Source: Spirogloea muscicola (Eukaryota; Streptophyta; Zygnematophyceae; Spirogloeales; Spirogloeaceae). From it: a DNA stretch of 28,828 bases. A program made the translations under genes and the position numbers. Shown one piece after another: positions 1 to 9,686 of the stretch (positions are counted from its first letter, which is position 1; each line of letters starts with the position of its first letter). The notes under the pieces are model-generated. The model was not told where the DNA came from, did not search any database, and worked only from the letters and a program-made list of their open reading frames with translations. The DNA lies in NCBI GenBank assembly GCA_009602725.1, contig WELB01000068.1, positions 648,459 to 677,286 of the forward strand, read 5' to 3'.

Positions 1-13
1 GGGGGGGGGGGGG
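1..13. other. Poly-G run at window start
   Basis: The first 13 bases are all G, followed directly by ordinary sequence. The first gene is cut off at its 5' side here, so this is probably a contig edge or a low-quality homopolymer end, though a genuine G tract cannot be excluded. Confidence 0.6.
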
Positions 14-128
14 ATTCTGATTGTTTGACTGGATTGCGCCTTTCCTCTTCGCGGTGCCTCGGGAGGTGTGCATGCACGAATGCAACCCAGCGACTCACGT
101 TCATCTCCGCCCGCACTCTCGGCTGCAG

Positions 129-2797
129 TCCTGGCTATCCTGCCCACAACGAAGTGGGACTCCCGATCTTCAACCCGACGCTGCCCCTCGACCACCACTA
201 CAAGCCAGCCTCCCGCCTCTTCAGTCCGTGCCCCGCCCTCCTTTGACAGCTCTCGTGCTCCACAGCTCTGTCGCCCTGACGCCGTCGCACGACGACGGCG
301 TCCGCGGTCCTGCATGCTCGGGCTGGGTGCCGCGGTCCGAGCCTGGGCAGCCTCGCTCCTCGCTGCTGCACGGGATGCTGGGGGGACTCGTCTACCGAGG
401 CGGAGGCTTCATGTGGCTGATGCCTTCTCCTCTCTCGCTCTCTCCGTCTCTCTGGTGTGGCGGCAGGGATCGGCAATCCCCGTGGGGAGGAGAACCCTTA
501 CCTGGTGAGCGCTGGCATTTGAAGGCTCCGCTGCGGTTGACGGGTGCTCTCAGCCGCTTCGGCGGGCGGCGGAAGAGCCGGTGGCGTGCACGGGCTCTCC
601 CTGTGCCGATGCTCGTGACAGGACACCAGCACTGACCTTCGGACCGTCCTGTTCCTGGCTTGCACAGCTGTCCTTCCAGGTCCTGTGGTTCCGCCATCAC
701 AACTGGTACTGCGAGCAGCTGAAGCTGCAGCAACCCACTTGGACCGATGAGCAGCTGTTCCACCGAGCCCGCCAGTTCGTGGTTGCCACTTACCAGGTAG
801 CCGACCGGCCCGCCAGGATGCGCCTGCGCCGCGGCGCCACTCCTGCGGTCGCCGGCGGGGGCTGGCTGCCGTGCACCGGATGCTGACAAGCCGAGCGCGT
901 CGCCTGTTGTCCGCCCCCTACAGCACATCCTGATGGACGAGTGGCTGCCCGCGTGGCTTGGCCCCGTCGTGACTATCCCAGCCTACGACGGACACAAGCC
1001 CAAAACCTTCCCTTCGGTCCCCGTCGAGTTCCAGGTGCAACGTCGGCCCCTTCCCTGGCCCGCGCGGCCCTGTCTTCTGGGGCCTCCGCTGAGCCGGCAG
1101 CTTGCTTCGGCTCCTGAGCTCACACCTGCTCGATTCAGACGAGCACGGGGAGCCTGGCTGACCCCGATACTTCCCCCGCAGAGTGCCGCGATGAGGTTTG
1201 GACACACGCTGGTGACCCCTGGAGTGTTTCTCCGGGACAAGACCTGCAACTTCCGCGACATGAATCCAAAGGTCGGTCGCACGACGCGGCGCCCTCCTGT
1301 ATCTCTCTGGCATGCTGGCCATCTGGGACAGGAGGGCCTGTGGGCCTCACACGCGGACTGATGGCGTGGGGCTGTCCCCGACGCTGCAGGCGGACCCGCA
1401 CACGGTCCTATCTGGCAAACACAACATCCGCACGTGCAACAGCTACTTCAACTCTCCCACCGTGCTCACGCACGTCACCATCGAGGAGGTCTTCATGGGC
1501 CTGGCTTCGCAGAGGTGCGAGCGCGAGGACAACATCATCACCGAGGACCTCCGTGGCTTTGTCTTCGGTCCACCCGAGTTCGATCGCCGCGACCTCATGG
1601 TAGGCTGCTGCATGCCCAGTCCCGTCGTCCCTCTAGAAAGCCCTTGGCAACAGCTGGGCTCCCTGCCTGCATGTGGAGCTGAGGGCTCGCTGGGCAGTCA
1701 GCGATTGTAGCCTGGAGGGACCTGCCGTGGCGGGACGGCGGCCCGCTGGACCGCGTCCTGCGCTGAGCACGCGGCGAGGACTGACGAGCCCAGCGCCCGG
1801 GCATCGCGTGACGCAGGCCATCAACATCCAGCGCGGGCGGGAGACTGGCCTGCCAGACTTCCAGGTGAGGTATCGCTGCTGCTGCACCCACAGGGGAATT
1901 GGGACGCCGATCCCGTCGCAGGCCACGATCGCTCCGGAGCAGACGAGGCCCCACCGGCAGCACCGTTGCTCAGGCAGCGTGCTGGGCAGTCAGTGGGGCT
2001 GACAACCTCCATGAGAACCTCATGCGCAGACTGCTCGGAGGGAGTACGGCCTGCCCGAGTACAAGACCTTTGAGGAGATCGTTGCCGGCCAGGAGGGCAC
2101 TGACGACGACGGCACTCCTACCAAGGACCGCCTGGCTCGTAAGCTCAAGGAGCTCTACAACAACGACATCAACAACATTGACATCTGGGTCGGCGGCATC
2201 CTTGAGACCACGCGCAACGGGCCCGGCGCCCTGTTCAAGTGCGTGCACTCTGACCACCGTCGATGTCCTCCTCCTCCCCGAAGCGAGGGTCTGCATCTCG
2301 TCCACGCGCTCGAGTGGGTGGGGCCGTCAAAAGTGCCCTGGTCGCTGAGTGCTGGTGCATGTGTGCAGAGCGATCCTGCTCAACGTCTTCACGAGCTTGA
2401 GGGAGGCGGACCGCTGGTGGTACGAGAACCGGTTGAACCGCCTCTTCTCCGAGGAAGAGATTGCTGACATAAAGGCAGCCAAGCTGTCCCACATCCTCAA
2501 GTGAGACAGCTCGCCTCGCTCCCTCGCGTCTGCCTAGCTGAGAGGCCAGCTTCTTGGCACCGTCCGGCTGCTCTGCCCCTCGATTGGCGTCTGCCAGCTC
2601 GCTGGCCTGAGGCTGCTTTCATTCCTGAGCGAGCCCCCCCTTCCCTGGGTGCGGTCAACTTCAGGAGGGTGGACATATATGACATGTTTGGAGACTCGCT
2701 CCAAGAGAACGTGTTCCAGGCCTCGGATGAGCCCAAGTACTGCCCGCAGCCGTTCCAGCTGAGCCAGTTTGACTTTGCCAACTGCACGGCGCCTGGG
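129..2797 (+). other. Peroxidase domain part of the dual oxidase (exons 1-10 visible)
   Basis: These ten exons encode the C-terminal two thirds of a peroxidase-cyclooxygenase-superfamily domain. In order one sees GLPIFNP, GNPRGEENPYL, LWFRHHN, the helix ending VVATYQ, MDEWLPAWLG, RFGHTLVTPG with the proximal haem histidine, NIQRGRETGLPDF, EYGLPEYKTFEEI, NNIDIWVGGILE and READRWWYENR. All are standard landmarks of the fold in the standard order. The distal-side histidine region would lie before position 129, so peroxidase competence cannot be judged from this window. As in animal DUOX, the domain is followed directly by the first membrane helix, which places it outside the cytosol. Confidence 0.9.
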
Positions 2798-5700
2798 GTG
2801 AGTGACCAGTGCCACACATACTCCCCGGCGGATGCATCGTGAGCAGCGACACCCTGCGCGAGCGGGTGTCTCAGCTCCCCTGACGTGCCAGGCGGGTGGG
2901 GGCGTGGCTGGTTGCAGCACCATGACTACTACCCCGACGACACGCACCCCATCTTGTGGACGCTTGTGGGGACCTCTGTGTGCACCCTGCTGCTCACGGC
3001 GGCCTACTGGCTGCTGACTGCCAGCAAGCTCGGGGGAGCCAAGCGGTCCTTCTTTGCCTGCAATCCTTGGCGCAGGCATCACCCATCCAAGATCCTCGAG
3101 AGCATGCCGCGGGCCCACCTCTCGGGCGAGAACTCACAGCGAGGTAAGAGTGGCTCACGCTGCTGGTCTTGCTGCCCGCTCGAGGGCGAGGCTCTGGTAC
3201 TCAGGAAGGACAGTGTCTGCCGTCGTGACCGGTTGCCCGAGGCCATGGCTTCTAGACCTGCTGACATTCGTACTTTGAAGCAGCAGCAGCCGTGCCCCCT
3301 CTCTCCTCCTGCAGCTGCGAGCCCTTTGAAGGGCGGAGACGAGGAGATCGTGTTTGGGGAGCGGGGGACGCGAGCCTCCAGCTGCTTCCTGGTTCTCGGC
3401 TTCCGTACGGCACCCATCGCTCGTGAGTGCCCGCCGCTGCCGATAACCTTGTCACGGCGAGCAGCCCAGCGGCGGGAAGGTCGGTGCCGCTTCTCTCCCG
3501 AGGCTGCTTGCTCCCTCTGTGGTTGCCTGTCTGCCCGGTGGCCGACCGCAGCACTACTTTGTTGGCGCACTGCAGACATCGAGAACGCCGATCTGAAGGA
3601 GGAGGCCAAGTGGATGGTGCTTGAGCCTCGGGGGCATACCATCATGGACTGCTCCGAGCTCAAGAGCCCTGCAGGTCTGAATGCCGTCAGGTATCTCCAG
3701 CTCCGGGTGCTTGTCTGCGAGACCACCGGCAACGCGTTCCCAGCCCTCGCCGTCCTCGCCAAGAAGCCCCCGGCCTTTGAGGGCGAGAAGGTGCTGTACG
3801 TGGAGCGCACCATCCCCCTGCAGCTCGTCGACGCCATCTCCCTCGACGCCGCCGCCCAGCTGCTCTGGCTCGAGGTGAGCCTCCAGCCTGCCGTCGGCTC
3901 CCTCCATGCTTGCACGGGACATGTGCGCCTGCGGAAAGAGAGGGAGAGAGAGTGCGTCGGGCTCACAGTCGCCGAGCCCGTGCTTTCCAGGTGCGCGTGG
4001 GGCATGATGTCCTCATCACCACTGACCGGTGTCGGGAGCTGTTCGAGGACATGGCAAGGGGAGTGAGCGGAGCCCGTGAGGCTGTGGGGCTTGGTGCGCC
4101 CCTGCTCAACAGTACAGCGGATGTTGCTGGCTCTGCAATCGCGCGCGGGCGCCTCAAGACCGCTGATAAGCGGAGGGAGGAGGTCGACGGCATATCGGGT
4201 CACATCATCAAGCGCCTGGTGGACACTCGCGAGGGTGCTCCAGGTGTGCGCTGCACGGAGCCCCTCCCAGCATGCTCATCGCTTCTGCTCTTCCGACTCA
4301 GGACCAGCTGTGGCACGCTCCTCTGACGTCCTCGTGCCCGCGCCTTGGTCACGCCTTGCTGCACAGGCCTCTCAGGGTCGCTACGCATTCGCTTCTCCGG
4401 CCTGATGGGCATCCGTGAGGAGCCCGACAACGGCGCAGGCCTCGCGCCCACGGTGGTGGATGACCCCTTGGAAGCCGTGATCGGCCGGCAGGAGCTTGCA
4501 GACGCCTTCCGGCGATCGCCCAACTCGTTCTTCATACGGTCCACCTTTGAGCTGGCCCTCAAGCTGGAGAGCACGCAGAAGCTGCCGCCCGGCTACATCG
4601 TGGCGCAGGACGTGGTCTGGTTCTTCCGCCTCTTCTATGCCAAGGACGCCTTTGCAAAGGCCCAAATGATCTTCGCGCGCTTCTCTGGTGGTGAGATTGC
4701 GCTCACTCGCCGGGGACGGCCCTGCACCGGCCCATTGCCTGGGATGGCTGATGCCCAGCTTCTGGCTTGCCTCTGGATAGGGACGTCCCTTGCAGGGATG
4801 CCTGATCCAGGCTCCCCTCCTCGGAGCTCTTGGTGTCTGGTGGATCCTGACGATTACGTGGCTGGCAGGCGAAACCGTGGTGTCTGGGCTCCGGAAGCAG
4901 CAGATACACTCGTTCATGCAAGCCGTGGCCCCGCCTGGCACCACTGTGCCAGACTATGCCGCCAAGAAGAGCCTCACAGTGGAGGAGTTTGCACGCCATG
5001 ATGCCACGCGCATTGTCTCGCACTCTGGCCCCTTGGTTGCCAGCTCCGGGCCCCTGGCCTTGGTCTACGAGGGCGAGATCAATCTGGTGAGGGTGGTTGC
5101 ACCACAACCTGTTGCCCTGTCCTCCAGTGACATTGAAAGCCCTCACGAGTTGTCCCGGCATCACGGTGTCTGCGCTAGAGCAGGACGTCAATGAACAGTC
5201 CTCCTGCAGGTGGCCAGTCAGCATGCAGAGTATCCTTGGGAACGTCGTCCTCCTCAAAGGTGGCGGCAGAGACGTTGTGGGGCGTAGCCAGCTCCTTCTT
5301 GCTCTAAGTCGCATGTTACTTTGCAGGTGGTGAAGGACAATGTGAACAAGGCCGTGGGCACGCTCGATCTCGTGGCTGATGCCATGGACACCATTGCGCA
5401 AGTCAAGCACAGCGTCAGTGAGACGCTTGGCCTGGACCCCGCCGAGGATCTGGTGCTCACCGTGGAGCAGAACCCTCTTAGGGAGCTCCGGGACGGGGAC
5501 ATAGTGGCAGAGTACAACATTCGACCAGGGTCGACACTGATTGTTCAGCGCCGGCGAGATTTTATCAAGGGCCCGCAGGTGCTCGATAGGCACCACAGTC
5601 TGAGGTCCCACCGTAAAGCGGGTAGTGTGCGCAAGGCGTGCTCCGGGCCATTCGCCAACGTGACTGACGGTGTATGTCGGTCCTTGTGCTGGTTGCTGTG

Positions 5701-8063
5701 CATCAGCTGCAATCGTACCCGAGCATAGGCGGACGGGGCCGGGCAGGTGTCCTGGAGGAGGATATGGCTCAAGCAGAGGAGGTGCAGGCTGCCGAGGTCG
5801 CGCGGCCTCGCTCCAGGTGCATGGGCAAGGCAACGGGGCCTTCTCAGGCTCCTCCAGCAGGCCCTTCCTAGTTTGTGTGGGAAGTGAGCACTGCCTTGAT
5901 TGGTGCGGTGACTGGAGCCGGGTGAGCCCAGATCCCCGCCAGCTGACCCTCACTCTCGCGTCCCTCATGCCCAGGCTCAGCAAGCTGTGGTACCACTTCA
6001 TAGACAGCATCGTCGAGAATCGCCTCCTCTGGATCTGGCTCACCCTGTATTTCCTCGTCGAGATCGGCCTCTTCGTTGGTAAGCCCGCTTTTCCCTGCCC
6101 CCTCCCATCCTCGAGTAGGCAGCTCTTGCTTGTTGGCAGAGTTCCTGGATGGCCACCACTGTGGCATCCTCAGGTCGCACGTGCAGACATCTCTTGCGCC
6201 TGCCCGAGCATTCTAATGCCCCGAGGGTCAAACAAGGTCGTGCACTCATAGGGGGTCGACCGTTGCTCCTCGTCCCCGCAGAGCGGTGGTACACCTATGC
6301 TTTTGAGATGGAACGTGGCGGCCTGCGCTTCATCGCGGGCTATGGCGTCGCCACAACCCGTGGCGCTGCGCAGTGCTCCATGTTCAACCTGTCCCTCCTC
6401 CTGCTCATGGTCTGCAATCACATGTGGACGTACCTGCGGGACACGCCTGTTCGCTTCATCTTCCCCATTGACAACGCCTTGCTGCTACACCAAGTGATTG
6501 GTTACAATGCCTTCTTCTTCTTCGGCCTCCACACTGTGGGACACATGTTCAACTTCTACAACATCTGCACGCAGCCACAGTTTGACATCAACTGCTACTT
6601 CCGCGAGACCTTTCTGTATTCGGACGAGCTGGTGTCCTTCTTCTCCTTCTGGGGCCTGACGACCGTCACGGGCTTCTCCGGCCTCCTGCTCGTCATATTC
6701 AGCGTCCCCATGGCTGCCTTTGCCATGGTCCCACAGGCCCGCCAGCGCTTCTTCCGGACGTTCCAGTATACGCATGACCTCTTCCTGCCCATCTACGTGC
6801 TCGTCTTTGTGCATGGCTCTGCCAGGCTGGTTCAGGTCCCCTACTTCCACTGGTTCTACCTCGGCCCGGGGGTGCTATACCTCCTCAACTGGATCGTGGC
6901 CAAGAACGCCTCGCTGGTCGGCTGGAAGGTCATGGCAGCGCAGCACCTCCCTGGCAAGGTGCTCAAGCTGGCGCTGGAGAAGCCGCCCAACTTCCAATTC
7001 AAGTCCGGCCAGTACATCACGCTGTGCGTCAAGCAGATTGGCTCGACTCCACACCCCTTCACCGTCTCGAGCGCGCCCGACGAGGAGTACCTGACCATCA
7101 ACATCCGCGTGGTGGGCCCCTGGACTTCCAAGGTCTACGAGCTCTTCACCCCGAGCTTCTACGGGGAGGACTCCCGCAACCCCTGCACGCCGTTCCCCAC
7201 CGTCTTTATCAACGGGCCGTTTGGCGAGGTGCACCAGACCCTTGCAGGCGAGGACGTCCTTGTCCTGGTCGCCAGCGGCATCGGTGTGACCCCTGCGTCG
7301 TCCATCCTGCGGGACCTGCTCCACCAGATTACGCGCGACAAGGCGAACGAGGATCTCAAGGACAGGCTGACCTCGCACGCTTCCAAATATGCTGACAGCA
7401 ACTCTGCGTCAGTGTTGGGGGCGTCTGCTCTCACCGCGTCAGCCCGCCTCCAGCCCACGCAGCGCTCCATCTACTTCTACTGGGTGGCGCGGACCCAGTA
7501 CCAGTTTGAGTGGTTCACGGAGGTCTTGCGCGAGCTGGAAGAGCTTGCCGCTGCGGAGCCCAACCTGCACTTCGAGGCGGCATTGTTTGTCACCGAGCCC
7601 AGCATGGGCTTGGACCGGCAGCTCGCCCAACTAGACCAAGCAGAGGTCCGAGGCGCCTACACGGACATCCCGTCTGCATACACAGGGCTCCGGGCACGCA
7701 CCTTCTTTGCCCGACCAGATTGGAAGAAAATTTTCAGGCAGCTCAAGGCCGAGTTACCTTCGCGCCCTGCCATCACGGTCTGCTGCTGTGGAGCTCTGGC
7801 TGTCAGTGAGAGTGTCAAGTATGTCACTCCTACCAAGCACCCACTCACCGTCCCACTCCATGCATTGTCGTTGTATCAGGGTCCAGGCTGTCAGCTGTCA
7901 AGCCTGCCAGCTGGCGCTCTGCACACTGCTAGTCACCCTTGTAACAACTGCTGCGAAGTCCCTCTGCAGCCAGCTGACTTGTGTTGGCTCCATTGGCAGG
8001 GAGGCTTGCGCGGAGGCCTCTGATGCGCACCAGACCTTCCACTGCTACGGAGAGACGTTCTGA
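129..8063 (+). CDS. Dual oxidase (haem peroxidase + NADPH oxidase), 5' partial, about 21 exons
   Basis: Transmembrane enzyme that would pass electrons from cytosolic NADPH through FAD and two haems to oxygen, with a peroxidase domain on the far side. Exons I can splice with matching phases: 129-223, 467-504, 680-796, 924-1034, 1182-1271, 1390-1599, 1817-1864, 2030-2238, 2369-2500, 2665-2797, 2918-3143, 3576-3874, 3991-4243, 4367-4690, 4869-5086, 5327-5578, 5707-5816, 5975-6078, 6140-6180, 6284-7818, 8000-8063. They give about 1,535 residues. Peroxidase motifs are GNPRGEENPYL, VLWFRHHN, RFGHTLV (proximal haem His) and INIQRGRETGLP. Then come a membrane helix (ILWTLVG...), a PH-like and EF-hand-like region, a ubiquitin-like domain, the six-helix ferric reductase domain, HPFTVSSAP (FAD), GIGVTP (NADPH) and a C-terminus ending in GETF, like the ENF end of animal DUOX. 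The first part of the peroxidase domain lies upstream of the window. Animal DUOX is the closest match I recognise. The exon between 4367 and 4690 could end at 4687. Confidence 0.9.
5040..5578 (+). other. Ubiquitin-like domain within the dual oxidase
   Basis: Joining exon 4869-5086 to exon 5327-5578 (both phase 0) gives a stretch that reads like ubiquitin from first to last strand. There is a first strand EINLVVKD, then a second strand GTLDLVADAMDTIAQVKHSV, which corresponds to the ubiquitin strand-helix that ends DTIENVKAKI. Next come GLDPAEDLVL (ubiquitin GIPPDQQRLIF), LRDGDIVAEYNI (ubiquitin LEDGRTLSDYNI) and a last strand GSTLIVQRRR. There is no terminal Gly-Gly, and the chain continues, so it would act as a built-in binding module and not as a modifier. 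Animal DUOX has no such domain here as far as I know. A Ras-binding-type fold is an alternative. The intron between the two exons interrupts the first strand region. Confidence 0.7.
6284..7818 (+). other. NADPH oxidase core exon (membrane haem domain, FAD and NADPH domains)
   Basis: A single 1,535-nt exon, far longer than its neighbours, encodes almost all of the oxidase core. Four histidines match the haem ligands: LLHQ and GLHTVGH with 13 residues between the pair, then YTHDL and VFVHGSA spaced 13 apart, as in NOX2. Hydrophobic helices lie around them. The FAD motif HPFTVSSAP and NADPH motif GIGVTPASS follow. An insertion rich in Ala and Ser (about codons 350-395 of the exon, ending TASARLQP) separates the first NADPH motif from IYFYWVARTQYQFEW. 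The cysteine motif reads VCCCGALAVSESV in place of the usual CGPPG. The acceptor is best placed after GCAGAG to keep phase with the preceding exon 6140-6180. Confidence 0.9.
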
Positions 8064-8633
8064 GCTGCTACTGATACAGTCAGCCTGTCGTGCTCACCAC
8101 GCGCCCATCGCCATCACCAAGCGTGGAGCATGGTTGAAGGGGAGGTCTACACCACGAGCTTGCCAGAAACACCTTCCTGTGCCCTTATCAGCCCATTCCC
8201 TAGCTTCATGGTCCACCTGACAGTCGAGACAGTGGAAGGTGATACACAGCCCCAGCGGGTGGCTCGCGTCCCACTCAACTGGCTTGTGACAGAAGGGTAC
8301 CTGCCTAACTTATCTGACCAGTGGGACAAGAAGACTGATGTCATGCCCGCCCTTGTACAGCAGTTCTCCAGAAGGTCTTGACACAGGTGGCTGCGCCTGT
8401 CAGTGCTGTTGCACGCTCCATGAAGCTGTCCTCCGCTGGGCAGTGAGGCCAGCGCTAGACACGAGCAACCTTGGCTAGCCCAGCTTCCAAAGCAGCTGCA
8501 ACAGCTCTGAGACCTTACATTGCAATTCCTTTGATAGTCTGTATGAGAGAAGCAGTGGATACGGGTGTGCATGGGCTTGTTGTCGAGCCGAAGCTGCATG
8601 TTGTGGAGCAAGTGTAAGTGGAAGAAAGGACCC

Positions 8634-8665
8634 GCCCATTAAGGATGGGCTGGAAAAGCCAGCCC
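8634..8665. repeat. Two overlapping hairpins
   Basis: GCCCAT (8634-8639) pairs with ATGGGC (8645-8650) around a TAAGG loop. GGGCTGG (8647-8653) pairs with CCAGCCC (8659-8665) around AAAAG. The two stems share bases, so only one can form at a time. The site lies between the two TGTAA sites in the likely 3' UTR of the dual oxidase. Confidence 0.6.
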
Positions 8666-8704
8666 AAAGAAGGAGGAATGAAGTACGAGAAGGGGGCCAG
8701 GGGA

Positions 8705-8714
8705 TGTAATGTAA
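8705..8714 (+). terminator. Double TGTAA, likely polyadenylation signal
   Basis: TGTAATGTAA is two TGTAA pentamers back to back, about 640 nt after the dual oxidase stop. Another TGTAA is at 8613-8617. TGTAA is the usual poly(A) signal of chlorophyte algae. Which copy is used cannot be told from sequence. Confidence 0.45.
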
Positions 8715-9345
8715 GTGCTTGAGGAAGGGGCGAAGAGAGTTGGAGCAACTGGCAGACAGTGGACTGAGAAAGTGTGCTGCATGATGAGGATGAGGCGGCG
8801 TTGACAAGCCAGCACATCAGGGAAGTGGGGGGAGAGAGAATTTATTGAGTTGGCAAACTTGCAGATCTGCTGATTGAGCAGATATAGCTAATGACACCAC
8901 TGAGTGCCCCTAGACATACCATGACAGGCGATGTCGGATGGGTGTGTGAATGGGTGTGACGAAGCAAAGCAAGCTCCTTCGGATGGGGCATGGGGGAGTG
9001 TGGGCAGCCAAACAGGTATGTACACAGAATGGCTGGCAAGGCGCCAGCAGAAGTGACTGATGGAGCAAGCGCCGCGACAAGACGACAATGCCAGCTCAGC
9101 GGCCGAGATGATGGGTCGGTGAGGCCGGAGGAAGTGGTGAGAGTTGCGGGAAGCGCGCTTCCGGAGCAGACACTGGCTTAGTGACGCTAGCCCAAAGAGA
9201 ACGGACAGAGCTGAGCGAGCAGCACCAGCAACTGACGCTCATCAAGGCAAGAGCGCCATCGTGGTCCGAGACTCGGTCAATCCCTAGTCAGCGGCCGAGG
9301 GCCGGACAGATTGCTAGCACGTGAGCAGAGATTTGCTCCAAAGGC

Positions 9346-9380
9346 CGGGAACATCACCGAGAGCGTCGGTGATGTTCCCG
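9346..9380. repeat. Perfect 15-bp inverted repeat
   Basis: CGGGAACATCACCGA (9346-9360) is followed by the loop GAGCG and the exact reverse complement at 9366-9380. A 15-bp perfect stem with a 5-nt loop is very unlikely by chance. It lies about 300 bp upstream of the start at 9687 and is followed by three TGCAGG-like units. It may be a regulatory hairpin, a small RNA precursor, a foldback element remnant, or a protein-binding palindrome. Confidence 0.75.
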
Positions 9381-9686
9381 TGCAGGTGCAGGTGCAGAGC
9401 GTCTTGGAAGAGGCTCCGTCGCCAGCCCTGCCGGGGCTGGCCTCCCTCGTTTCTTCTCTCACAGCCATGGCCTTGCGTTGGGGTAGCCTCTTTCAGCAAG
9501 CGCGGCCAGATCAAGTGGTGGCCGGGAGGAGGCCAGCCCAAAGGGATGGACAAGGTCTGAAGGAGCCTCTTCCTCATTCACTGCATCGGCGTCGGGGGAC
9601 ACGAGACGGCGCTTGCAACGCCAGGGAGGCCCCCCCAAGCCAGCACTCCCGCCTGCGACGCGAGCTGTGCACAGCCGCCTCGGGGC

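Larger units (their letters stand above)
8064..9686. other. Intergenic region with 3' UTR of the dual oxidase and promoter of the next gene
   Basis: About 1.6 kb without a convincing gene. The first 650 bases probably include the dual oxidase 3' UTR, since the TGTAA motifs lie at 8613-8617 and 8705-8714. One open frame at 8130-8381 (83 codons) reads like protein in part but has no recognised family and no flanking splice partners. Two hairpins (8634-8665 and 9346-9380) are listed separately. The last few hundred bases become GC-rich towards the start codon at 9687. Confidence 0.6.

Noticed and set aside
3144-3575. Read-through of the plus-strand frame 2885-4066 as one exon
   Set aside because: The frame happens to stay open, but a GTAAGA donor at 3144 and an acceptor before 3576 match in phase, and the enclosed 432 bases translate to Cys/Arg/Ser-rich sequence unlike the family.
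3079-4203. 374-codon open frame on the minus strand
   Set aside because: Antisense to the dual oxidase PH-like region; no recognised family and typical shadow composition.
4796-4868. Apparent extra membrane helix (GALGVWWILTITWLAG) in the dual oxidase
   Set aside because: The acceptor before 4796 does not match the phase of the preceding exon, while the acceptor before 4869 does and gives the family-like GGETVVSGLRKQQ. The hydrophobic stretch is therefore intronic.
5212-5260. Possible small exon between 5086 and 5327
   Set aside because: It has splice-like borders, but including it breaks phase and splits the first strand of the ubiquitin-like domain; direct joining of 5086 to 5327 is in frame.
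4703-6043. 446-codon open frame on the minus strand
   Set aside because: It lies opposite well-supported dual oxidase exons and introns, is rich in Pro, His and Arg as expected of antisense GC-rich DNA, and has no domain.
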